From: Paenibacillus camerounensis
GTDB lineage: Bacteria > Bacillota > Bacilli > Paenibacillales > Paenibacillaceae
Length of the DNA stretch: 64,000 nt
Direction: 5' to 3'
Assembly: GCF_000723885.1 (NCBI RefSeq)
Contig: NZ_CCDG010000055.1
Location: 1 to 64,000 of the forward strand
Part shown: one piece after another, positions 1-8,495 of the stretch
How positions within the stretch are numbered: position 1 is the stretch's first letter
How the letters are laid out: each line of letters opens with the position of its first letter
Made by a program: the position numbers and the translations under genes
The notes under the pieces: generated by a model
The model's database searches: none
Told to the model about the DNA's origin: nothing
The model's input: the letters and a program-made list of their open reading frames with translations, nothing else

Positions 1-3000
1 TCCAGCAAATCGTCTCCGCTGCCTCCGTACAGGATATCGTTGCCGCTGCCGCCTTGCATTACATCGTTCCCATTCGTTCCATACAGAATATTTCCCGCAT
101 CGGCCTCTGCTGGAGGACTGGCATGATTTAACACATAACCATAATCCCATACGGTGCCATCCGCAAAGCTAAATGCTTCAACAATATTAGAGGAGCTGCT
201 GAAATAATCAACGATTTTAAGCTTATCTTTCGTATCCGTGATTATTAATTCTAAATGATTGCCGTTGCGCACAATTATCAATTCATCTGGCGACAATCCG
301 GCATTAAAGAGCACCTGGTCATAGTTGCCTGCAACAGAATCAATGTCAACAATCGTATCGCTGCCGTAGCCTTTACCGAAGATGTAGGTGTCATTGCCCG
401 TTCCCCCGACAAGATAATCATTGCCGGCACCGCCATCCAGCGTATCATTTCCGTCTTCTCCGGCAAGATAATCATCCCCAGCTTCACCGATCAGTGTGTC
501 GTTCCCGGCACCGCCAAAGGCAGTATCGTCACCGGCCCCTGCCAAGTATCTCTCGCCAAGTGCAGTACCATAAAAGGTATCCTGCTGATCCGTCCCTCTG
601 ACCTCCTTCTGCGCCTGACCTAATATGTATTCAAGATTCCACAAGCTTCCGTCAGCAAACTTGATATTCTCAATCCGGTAATTCTCGCCCTTGAAGAAAT
701 TACGGACATTGATCTTATTGGCCTGATCACCAACCGAAACCAGCAGATCGTTCTGAGCTCTGATTAATCTCACCTGCTGAGGCAGAATCCCTTCACCTAA
801 TTGGATGCTGTCAGCATTTCCAGGTGTATCATCGTCTTCATAAATATGAACAGTTCCGCTCTCTTTTCCAATTACATATGTATCATTGCCCAGCCCGCCG
901 AACAAGGCGTCATTGCCGCCATTTCCGGAGAGAATATCATTTCCGCTGCCGCCTGCTAACGCATCATCTCCAGCTGTACCGGTTAAAGTGTCATTCCCGT
1001 CCGTTCCTGACAGACTGTTCTTCAGGTTTGACTCCACTATCCATGCCAGCTCTACACTTTGTTCGGAGAAGAAGTCAGCAAAGTTAGTCCATTGAAGCGA
1101 ACCCGCCTGATACAACTGCTTCGAGGTCCGGATAAACTCACCGAGTCGGCCCTTTGCCCCCGCATCACCAGCCTGAAGTGAAGACTGCAGCTGGTTCTGC
1201 ACCCCGCTCAAATCCACCACAAATCTGTCAGTACTCCAGACCATCGATATCTCAGCATACAGCGCAGCCAGATGAGTCTGAGCCATAAGCTGTGCATATA
1301 CATATTCCCGGATATCATGGTAAAACTCCTTAATTGTATCAGCCGTATTCCCCGGCGGAATATGCCCGGGCTGACTCACGCCGTAATACTTTTCTATGAC
1401 TACTAATTTTTGCGCATCCACGATACCGCCGCGGCTGTCAGGATCAACCGCGTCAGCCCCCGTCCACTTATAAACCATCTGGTCAAGCAGCAGATCACGC
1501 ACTTCCATATCGCTTTCCGCCTGGAACTGCTGCACCCATTGCTTCAGCTGTCCGCTGGCATCACGGAGCATTGCTTGATGGAACGTATGTAACAGACCGC
1601 TTCCATCTACATCAGGCAGCAATTGAATATCCGCGGGCTCTTCCAGCCATTCTTCAGCCACCGTATCATAGGGAGCCGCACCCACACTGTATTCAATCAT
1701 GGAGTGGTTAACACCGTCGATCGTTCCGTACGATGCTTGCCCGGTCTCCTTATTGCCGGTGTCTCCATCCGGCCATTCCAGATTTCCGTGATCAAGCAGA
1801 TTAAGGTACGTGATTCCCCATTCTGTCAGTGTCTGCAGCTCACCGGCATCTGTAATTCCGTCGGAGTTGAAATCCTGCCAGATTTGCAGCTGTCCGAATG
1901 CCTGGTCCAGACTGTCAATGACCTTATCCCCGTTGCTGTCCAGATCAAGCAGAGCTTCAAAGCCGCTCTTGGCAAGAGTTCCATCCTGAAGCACCGTGTA
2001 TTGTCCAAACAGCTCCGAACCGTCGTTGATGATTCCGTCCTGGTTGATGTCGCGTACCAAAAGACCATCTTCAGCATTTACCCAGCCGGTTTTTTCAGCG
2101 AAGCCATCCCCGTTGTGGTCGAAATATACCCCGCTTTCCTCAAGACCAATTGTATTGTTGCTGCTGTCGTGGTCGAGATCCAGTATGACGGGATCGATGA
2201 AATCCTTCGCTCCGTTAGTCAGAGTATACAGCTTGTTTTTTTGATTCACTTTCAGGGTACCGCTCTTAAGGTGACTTTCAAAAAGCTCCTTCATCAGAAC
2301 AGTCTTGGTGATTTCATTCGTATACGGATTGGCAAAAGACACCTTCTCCACGCACCCCACCGCATAGTTGGTTTTGTCATAGGTCAGTGTAATGCTGTCA
2401 TTCGAATTTTCAAAGGTAAGAATGCCGAATCTTTTTCTTGCGTATTTGCCGATACCCTTGGCATGTGTAAATTGAAGTCTTGTGCTGGCTAGTGAATGCC
2501 CATAGATAATTAGCTCGTCCACATCCTTGCCGTTATAATTCACTTCATTGATGGTGTCCTGACCGTCTCCGGCAAAAAATTTGTAGGTGTCCGAACCTTT
2601 GCCGCCATATATGATATCGTTGCCTTTGCCGCCTACAATGACTTCGCCTGAATCACGTCCGTATAGTATGTCTGCACTGCCGGTCCCAATCAGGCTGTTA
2701 TTATCGAAATATCCCTTGCCATTCATATAGTATTCAAAAGAACTGAACGCATTATGCCGATCTGCCGCTCCCGTCGGATCGCCGTCTTGATAACTGAACG
2801 GCATTTGCACCTGTCTACCCAGATGTGTTCCTAATTTCACTCTTGTATTCAGGACCTCTCCTTCCAGGATGTAGTTCCTTACCGGATATTGATCCAGGGG
2901 CATCGAATTTTTCGGGCGGTAATCTGAATCAGGCAGATAGCTATCGGGGTAAAACTTATTGTGTGTTCTGGCTGCATTAAAGATCACTGCCTGGCCGACC

Positions 3001-3482
3001 TGCTCCCGGTTCACGTTAATATGCGGACTGATTGTGCTCTCTACGCATTCGTACAATAGCTGTTGAGCCAGCTTTCCCCCTAAGGAATGGCCAGTAAAAT
3101 TGTATTTAACATTACGCAGCTCATTATAATTGACCAGCTTCTGCGTATTCTTAAATAGCTGAATGGCTCCTAATAAAAACTGCGGGGAATACCAGTCCAG
3201 ATTAATATTCTCTTTGTACCAGTCCACATTGAATGGAATCGGCCCCTCCGAGCCCCTGCAGGCAAACACTATTTCTCCTGTCATCTGACCGTTGGCCACA
3301 CGTGCAAACGATGCTCCGTAAAATCCGTTTTGTGCGTTCTGATCTTCGACACTCAGCACCCTCCATTTGCTGTCCGTGAGTGAGTATTTATCCGGCACAT
3401 TAATCTCTAGCAGATTCGGGCCTGTAGTTTGTTTCTTGTAAATCTCTTGACTTAGTCTCATGTATTCATAATCGGTTACCAT
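1..3482 (-). CDS. RTX calcium-binding protein with N-terminal lipase-like hydrolase domain (3' partial)
   Basis: At least 1160 residues are visible; the gene continues past the left edge. ATG at 3482 follows AGAGGAG at good spacing. Residues ~1-250 resemble a class-3-lipase-type alpha/beta hydrolase: the nucleophile elbow GHSLGGK puts the candidate catalytic Ser at 133. A first short RTX block (VGGKGNDIIYGGKGSDTY) follows. Next comes an EF-hand/dockerin-like stretch rich in DxNxDG (FDHNGDGFAEKTGW, RDINQDGIINDGSELFG), then an alpha-helical region, then two larger blocks of GGxGxD nonapeptides, each followed by a hemolysin-type calcium-binding-related segment ending in FADGS/TxW. There is no Sec signal peptide, as expected for a type I substrate whose secretion signal is C-terminal (outside this window). 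It is the last visible gene of an operon with HlyB- and HlyD-like genes. Calcium-induced folding outside the cell is family knowledge; lipase activity is inference from the motif only. Confidence 0.9.
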   Translation of the reverse strand, partial: MVTDYEYMRLSQEIYKKQTTGPNLLEINVPDKYSLTDSKWRVLSVEDQNAQNGFYGASFARVANGQMTGEIVFACRGSEGPIPFNVDWYKENINLDWYSPQFLLGAIQLFKNTQKLVNYNELRNVKYNFTGHSLGGKLAQQLLYECVESTISPHINVNREQVGQAVIFNAARTHNKFYPDSYLPDSDYRPKNSMPLDQYPVRNYILEGEVLNTRVKLGTHLGRQVQMPFSYQDGDPTGAADRHNAFSSFEYYMNGKGYFDNNSLIGTGSADILYGRDSGEVIVGGKGNDIIYGGKGSDTYKFFAGDGQDTINEVNYNGKDVDELIIYGHSLASTRLQFTHAKGIGKYARKRFGILTFENSNDSITLTYDKTNYAVGCVEKVSFANPYTNEITKTVLMKELFESHLKSGTLKVNQKNKLYTLTNGAKDFIDPVILDLDHDSSNNTIGLEESGVYFDHNGDGFAEKTGWVNAEDGLLVRDINQDGIINDGSELFGQYTVLQDGTLAKSGFEALLDLDSNGDKVIDSLDQAFGQLQIWQDFNSDGITDAGELQTLTEWGITYLNLLDHGNLEWPDGDTGNKETGQASYGTIDGVNHSMIEYSVGAAPYDTVAEEWLEEPADIQLLPDVDGSGLLHTFHQAMLRDASGQLKQWVQQFQAESDMEVRDLLLDQMVYKWTGADAVDPDSRGGIVDAQKLVVIEKYYGVSQPGHIPPGNTADTIKEFYHDIREYVYAQLMAQTHLAALYAEISMVWSTDRFVVDLSGVQNQLQSSLQAGDAGAKGRLGEFIRTSKQLYQAGSLQWTNFADFFSEQSVELAWIVESNLKNSLSGTDGNDTLTGTAGDDALAGGSGNDILSGNGGNDALFGGLGNDTYVIGKESGTVHIYEDDDTPGNADSIQLGEGILPQQVRLIRAQNDLLVSVGDQANKINVRNFFKGENYRIENIKFADGSLWNLEYILGQAQKEVRGTDQQDTFYGTALGERYLAGAGDDTAFGGAGNDTLIGEAGDDYLAGEDGNDTLDGGAGNDYLVGGTGNDTYIFGKGYGSDTIVDIDSVAGNYDQVLFNAGLSPDELIIVRNGNHLELIITDTKDKLKIVDYFSSSSNIVEAFSFADGTVWDYGYVLNHASPPAEADAGNILYGTNGNDVMQGGSGNDILYGGSGDDLL

Positions 3483-3504
3483 ATAGTAGAACACTCCTCT
3501 GCCG

Positions 3505-4242
3505 TTAATAATCTTTCAAACATGGATTGCCAATCTCAAATCTGGTCAGGTCAGTCAATTCATCCGGTGTGAGAATTTCACAGGCTCCAGTGAATGCCTC
3601 CCTGTTTTCCGCATAATATTCCGCAAAGCCCAGCTTGTTAAGTGAAGACAGGTCCGGTGAAGAAGCAATAGGATACAGCATGATGCTTAAGCTGCCTGCT
3701 CCTTGTTCTTTCATTTTATTAATAATGGAAAATACTCGTTCTCTGGTCATTATCCCGGTATACAGAAAGGATAGCTGTACAGACAGCTTTTCCGGGTGCC
3801 TGACGAAATTATCGTCCCAGTATTCAAGTCCCAAGCTATCATTAAATGACAGCGACGGTGATTGATAGACAGCCTCATATCTGACATCACTGCTTTCTAG
3901 CAAAGGGGAGATCAGGGATTTGGCCCACACATTAAGCGGATAATCTGTCTGCGGGTCCCGGCCGGAACGTTTGGCAAAATTGAAGGTCACCTCTTCATCG
4001 ACAGATATTCCGCGCCCCTCATAATATCCGCTCAAATTCGTTTCGTTCAGCGCCGTGATCAGGAAGGGCTTATCGTAACGCTGTTCCATGAATTCACGGG
4101 TCTCCTTCTGTAACTCCTCTGAACCGGGAGAGCTTATTGCAGAGAAAAGGTTCACAATGAAGAGCGGATTTATAACAATCAGATAAATCAATGGCACGAG
4201 AATGGACACAATGATCCAAAATGGTATTTTCCGAAGCTTCAT
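3505..4242 (-). CDS. Single-pass membrane protein of unknown function in the RTX secretion operon
   Basis: This is a 245-residue protein whose family I do not recognise. ATG at 4242 sits 11 nt after GGAAGGG; a GTG nine bases upstream would be too close to that site. A basic start (MKLRK) precedes one hydrophobic segment at about residues 6-30 (IPFWIIVSILVPLIYLIVIN), predicting a cytoplasmic N-terminus and about 210 residues outside. The exterior domain has mixed alpha/beta character and two cysteines near the C-terminus (GACEI and GNPC) that could form a disulfide. It lies 22 nt upstream of the RTX gene and 39 nt after the 951-residue exported protein, so co-transcription is very likely. Its position suggests a role in export, folding or immunity of the RTX protein, but no domain supports any one of these. 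Confidence 0.75.
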   Translation of the reverse strand: MKLRKIPFWIIVSILVPLIYLIVINPLFIVNLFSAISSPGSEELQKETREFMEQRYDKPFLITALNETNLSGYYEGRGISVDEEVTFNFAKRSGRDPQTDYPLNVWAKSLISPLLESSDVRYEAVYQSPSLSFNDSLGLEYWDDNFVRHPEKLSVQLSFLYTGIMTRERVFSIINKMKEQGAGSLSIMLYPIASSPDLSSLNKLGFAEYYAENREAFTGACEILTPDELTDLTRFEIGNPCLKDY

Positions 4243-4281
4243 CACAAGCACATCCCTTCCATCACTTTATAATCAATACTG

Positions 4282-7137
4282 CTACTTCACAAAACTCACC
4301 CCCACTCTCTGCTCCCCGATCAGCTTCTTTTCCCCCTTGTAGCTCAGATATACCTTCACTTGCAGCGTGGGCTCCGACAGGCTGGTTGGAATACTGTCAA
4401 TCTTGAATGTTCTCGGGATCAGGGAGAAGCTGCTTGTATCATCTGCCGTATTTAATCCATACTCCCTCTGCGTGATGATCTCCCCGGCATTTTCCAGTTG
4501 AATGATAATTTTATGTTCTGTGTCAAACGAGTCAAAAGACAGTTGCTTCGTTAATCCGGCTGTGAATTCCAGGGTGCCGTTATATCCTGAGACCAGCTTT
4601 GTCTGCGGATAGGAGATGTTCAGACTGTAAGGACCGGCATCCATTCCGGTAAGTCCATTAGCTGCAGCCCCTTTATCCTCTGTTAATTTAAGAAAGGCCG
4701 GTTTGACAAAAGCATCTGCATTTCCGCTGGTAGCTGCAATCTCCTTATTTTGGATCGCTAAGCCGAACAGCAGCTTCAAATCTGCCATTTTTGTTCCCTT
4801 TGGCACTCTCCCGGCCAAGGATTGAATAACCACATTGCCGTATTTCACAAGTTCATCTGCATTTGTTTCATACTTAAGCGGATAATACATTCCATCTGTG
4901 CTCTGAAAATAACCATACAGCGGATTGAGTACCTGAGTCCGTTTGTTCTTATTACGCTGAATCATTAATACTTCCACGAGATCTTCGGACGTGCCGGGAT
5001 ACACCACGACCTTATACATTTGTGCTTCGGATTCGCGGCCGGCTATATTCAAGGAATAGGATTGATCAGTTGCATACTCCGGCGCTTTATCCAGGGCATC
5101 GATCTGGAATTGTCCAATGCTCCGGCCCGCTCCCTCCTCATCGATTTGAAGCAGCACATTTACCTCACCTGAAGGCATGGAATACGGAATTTTCCCGATG
5201 ACCTGCAAGGAAACCGGTGTATCCGGACCAGCACTGATCACTTTATCCAGTACAACGGGCTGTGCATCCACGGATATATGATTCACAGCATAGACTCCTT
5301 TGAATTCCGGAATAGCACCACTCCGGTAGGAGCTGCTGAACAACTCAAACTCCGTGACCATAGCATCTTCGCCGTCTACCGGTAAACGAAATGTAGAGAT
5401 CCTCTTAATTTTGAAGTCCCCGTCCTTCGTTGAGAAATAAACCCAATCCTTCGTTATCATTTGTGTATGCTGTAATCCCGGCAGACTGAAAGTAGCAACC
5501 GGACGATACAGCTTGTTATTCCCCTGCTGAAAAGGTTCTTTCACGTTCAGTCTGAAATCCTGCAACCCTGCGTTGCCGGGAATCCGTACCTGAAAGGTTA
5601 ACCTAATCCGGTCCTGCGGACTTAACCCGTTATCCGTCTGAGCATTAAGGAACGTCCCCTCGTAGCTGTACTTGTTCTCCACAGAACCACTAAGCTTGAA
5701 TTCAGGCAATTCAATTTTTTGCTTCCCGTCATTATTTATCGTTAAGGTACCTTCAACAATCCGGTATTTTCCGTCCATATATCCCATGACGTTACTGACC
5801 GTCAGTGAATAAGGCGATCCGTCCTTAAGTGCTGTTTGAGTGATACTCGCTGCTTGCGTCGGCCCCGCTTCCGCAGACTTGCTTAAAGGAAGCTTTAATA
5901 GAGGCTGATACACGGGTTCCTCGCCGCTGCTTAATACTTTTGCAACAATTAGGTTCATATTGTACGGATTCATAATCTTTGGCAGACCCGCTGAAAGCGC
6001 CACCTCCCGCTGCTCCAACGCGTCGATCGTTTTTTCCGATGCGGTACCGCTTGAAACCAGCAGATAAGTGATTTTGTTGACTTCAACAAAATAGGCCAGG
6101 TTCGGATTAGCCACAGTATACCTGTTGTTATTGATTAGGGTGATGGATGTCCCTACATCCATTTGCGGCAAATCCGTTTCATTCATATATAGCTTGTCAG
6201 CTTGCAGCTGAAGCTGTTCCTTATCCGGTCTGATATAATATCCTCTCTCTGTGTTCAGCGGAATAGCGGTCCAGGCTTTGGCCTGTTCCAGCTTGAAGGC
6301 ATGCTGAGTCAGCTGCACACTGTTCTCCTCTGTTGCCACAAGCAGCTTGAAGCTTATCGGAGCAGCCGTTTTGGGCAGGTTAGCATACAGGTCAGCGGTT
6401 ACTTTGCCTTTGGCGTTCAATGTAATGCCGCTGCCGCCTACGGTCTGAAAAGGATACAGCTCACCTGAATCCGTCTGCAGCCAGTAGCTGTATCCGGGAA
6501 GCTCTACCGGCTGCGTTCCCCAGCTCTCCATTGTGAACGCCAACGTATATACCCGGTCATTTGCCGTCTCATATGAGTAAAAATCACCTGGTGTCATGCG
6601 GATCTGATTATTTTGCAGTACGGTTATTTTACTGTCACCGGCCGGTACGGTATTTGAATAAGCACCCGGTATTTTGACAACGCCGATGGATTTGCTGAAG
6701 CCCGGATAATGAATATTCCACTCTTTCACATCAAACTGCACCCCCGCAAGCCGGGTCTGATTAGGAACAGCTGCATAGAATATGAAGTCTCTGGCGGATT
6801 GCGGCAGCACCTTGGTGCCGGTCTGGGATTCTTTTACCTGTATGGCGTTTCCCGCATTTCCGGCATCAGTCTTTACCGTAATACCATATCTCAGCAGATC
6901 CATAGGAACCTGACCGCCATTCTTCAGCCGGACCTTGAAGGACAGCACGTTACTTTTTCCCCACTGTACCAGGTGAGGCTCGATGATCTCAATTGAACTG
7001 TTGTTGCTGACTGCTACTTTACCTACCGTCTGGGCTACTGCATTCCGGCCTTGGGCTGACATTTGACCCTGCCCTTGGCTCGTCAAAAGAATAAGACATA
7101 ACATTATGGCTGCACATGCTGCGGTTACCTTCTTCAT
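4282..7137 (-). CDS. Large exported protein of unknown family in the RTX secretion operon
   Basis: The 951 residues begin with a typical Sec signal peptide (MKKVTAACAAIMLCLILLTS). The mature part is beta-rich and seems built from repeated modules of about 110-150 residues. Each pairs a phrase like 'VYTLAFTMESWGTQPVELPG' or 'YRIVEGTLTINNDGKQKIELP' with a later strand-rich half ('ISFKLLVATEE', 'IRLTFQVRIPG'). This recalls the Ig-like folds of DUF4352-type proteins, but the match is weak. There is no lipobox, LPxTG, SLH or RTX repeat. The gene sits 18 nt downstream of the HlyD-like gene and upstream of the small membrane protein. Secretion by Sec from within a type I operon suggests an extracytoplasmic accessory (wall conduit, chaperone or co-effector), which is inference. 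Confidence 0.75.
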   Translation of the reverse strand: MKKVTAACAAIMLCLILLTSQGQGQMSAQGRNAVAQTVGKVAVSNNSSIEIIEPHLVQWGKSNVLSFKVRLKNGGQVPMDLLRYGITVKTDAGNAGNAIQVKESQTGTKVLPQSARDFIFYAAVPNQTRLAGVQFDVKEWNIHYPGFSKSIGVVKIPGAYSNTVPAGDSKITVLQNNQIRMTPGDFYSYETANDRVYTLAFTMESWGTQPVELPGYSYWLQTDSGELYPFQTVGGSGITLNAKGKVTADLYANLPKTAAPISFKLLVATEENSVQLTQHAFKLEQAKAWTAIPLNTERGYYIRPDKEQLQLQADKLYMNETDLPQMDVGTSITLINNNRYTVANPNLAYFVEVNKITYLLVSSGTASEKTIDALEQREVALSAGLPKIMNPYNMNLIVAKVLSSGEEPVYQPLLKLPLSKSAEAGPTQAASITQTALKDGSPYSLTVSNVMGYMDGKYRIVEGTLTINNDGKQKIELPEFKLSGSVENKYSYEGTFLNAQTDNGLSPQDRIRLTFQVRIPGNAGLQDFRLNVKEPFQQGNNKLYRPVATFSLPGLQHTQMITKDWVYFSTKDGDFKIKRISTFRLPVDGEDAMVTEFELFSSSYRSGAIPEFKGVYAVNHISVDAQPVVLDKVISAGPDTPVSLQVIGKIPYSMPSGEVNVLLQIDEEGAGRSIGQFQIDALDKAPEYATDQSYSLNIAGRESEAQMYKVVVYPGTSEDLVEVLMIQRNKNKRTQVLNPLYGYFQSTDGMYYPLKYETNADELVKYGNVVIQSLAGRVPKGTKMADLKLLFGLAIQNKEIAATSGNADAFVKPAFLKLTEDKGAAANGLTGMDAGPYSLNISYPQTKLVSGYNGTLEFTAGLTKQLSFDSFDTEHKIIIQLENAGEIITQREYGLNTADDTSSFSLIPRTFKIDSIPTSLSEPTLQVKVYLSYKGEKKLIGEQRVGVSFVK

Positions 7138-7155
7138 CTTTCTTCCCCTTTATAA

Positions 7156-8493
7156 TTATCTTAGCGTGAAGCTCTCTTCGGCGGCTTTTTTGAGCGGTGA
7201 CAGGAAGAAGTCAATAATCCTTCTCCTGCCTGTTTTGGCCTCAACGGACACGGACATCCCCGGAGTCAGCCCGATCCGATATCCGGATGAGGTCTCTGCA
7301 GACAGAACCTTCAGCTTAGCCTTGAAGACAGGTCCAAGCTGTTCATCTTCAAAGGCATCCGGGCTGACATAGATAATTTCACCCTGCAAATAGCCGTATT
7401 TCTGAAAAGGAAAAGTGTCTACCTTCAGATTGGCCGCCTGTCCTTTTTTAATAAAGCCGATATCCTGGTTGGCGATGGTTGCCTCTACAATCAGCGGCGT
7501 ATCATCCGGCACAATGGAAATAACATCCTCAGCTGAACTGACTACCCCTCCAATGGTTAAAGAGGACAGCCCATGCACGGTTCCGTCTACCGGTGAGGAT
7601 AACCGCTGTAGTTCGAACCGCTTCTCAGCTTTCGTTAACTCAGATTCCAGACTGTAAATGGTCTTTTCATTCTCAACAAGCTCATCCAGCACCGTTCGGT
7701 TGCGCTGTTTCTTAATAGAGGTGACATTCTCTTCAGCTTCGTCCAGTGCATCCTCCGCCCTGGAAATTTTCTTTTTCTGGGAATCTATCTCCAGTAAGGT
7801 TCTATTCAGGTTATTATCCGCCTGGAGCAAATCCGCACTGTCTGTGAAGCCCTCATCCCCGCCATTTTGCGATTTCATCAGGGCGAGCGAGTAGTCTTTG
7901 TTGGCCAGTTCGAGAGCAGCTTGCTCCAGATGAAGCTCCTGCCGGGTCTGAGATACAACCAGCTCTGCGGCTTTGATCCTACTGCCGAATTCTTCATCCC
8001 TGGCCTCACGCAGCTGCAACTGTACTTGCAGTACTTGCTCTGCATCTATGCCTGATCCAGCCACGGCAAGCTCACCCTGTTCGAGTCCGTCAAACCCCTT
8101 CCCCTCAAGCTCTGCTTCCAGCATTGCTTTTTGCAGCCTCGCAACGTACAGCTGCTTTGTCATCTCTTGAAGATCTGCTTCCGAGGTGGTCGAATCAAGC
8201 TCGATAAGCAGCTGGCCCTTTTGTACATGCTCCCCTTCGGATACCAATACTTCCTTGATGGTTCCCCCTTCCAGCGGCTGAAGGACCTTGGTCCGGCCGT
8301 CCGGGATAATCTTGCCGCGGGCTACCGCAACTTCATCCACTTTTCCCAGGTAAGACCAGGCCAGGACGATGATAAAAAGAATAACGATCGTCCAGATCAG
8401 CCAGCGCCCAAGCGGTGCTGGTGGAGTCTCTTCAATTTCTACGGCTGCAGGCAAAAATTCATATTCCAAACGATCTGCTTTTAATCCAAACAT
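7156..8493 (-). CDS. HlyD-family membrane fusion protein of type I secretion
   Basis: A 445-residue periplasmic-adaptor (membrane fusion) protein. The N-terminal cytoplasmic tail is followed by one transmembrane helix at about residues 31-49 (LIWTIVILFIIVLAWSYLG), then the first half of a lipoyl/barrel-sandwich domain (ARGKIIPDGRTKVLQPLEGG). A long coiled-coil hairpin follows at roughly residues 105-275, then the second lipoyl half and beta-barrel (LQRLSSPVDGTVHGLSSLTIGG), and a C-terminal segment containing GLTPGMSVSVEAKTG. This is the full HlyD layout at normal length. The start ATG lies two bases after the stop of the ABC exporter gene, so the two are co-translated. In Gram-negatives the hairpin tip meets TolC; no TolC-like gene is visible here. 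Confidence 0.93.
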   Translation of the reverse strand: MFGLKADRLEYEFLPAAVEIEETPPAPLGRWLIWTIVILFIIVLAWSYLGKVDEVAVARGKIIPDGRTKVLQPLEGGTIKEVLVSEGEHVQKGQLLIELDSTTSEADLQEMTKQLYVARLQKAMLEAELEGKGFDGLEQGELAVAGSGIDAEQVLQVQLQLREARDEEFGSRIKAAELVVSQTRQELHLEQAALELANKDYSLALMKSQNGGDEGFTDSADLLQADNNLNRTLLEIDSQKKKISRAEDALDEAEENVTSIKKQRNRTVLDELVENEKTIYSLESELTKAEKRFELQRLSSPVDGTVHGLSSLTIGGVVSSAEDVISIVPDDTPLIVEATIANQDIGFIKKGQAANLKVDTFPFQKYGYLQGEIIYVSPDAFEDEQLGPVFKAKLKVLSAETSSGYRIGLTPGMSVSVEAKTGRRRIIDFFLSPLKKAAEESFTLR

Positions 8494-8495
8494 GT

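Noticed and set aside
1623..2492. 289-residue open frame on the plus strand
   Set aside because: Antisense to the RTX gene, whose minus-strand frame carries clear motifs; composition is that of a shadow frame.
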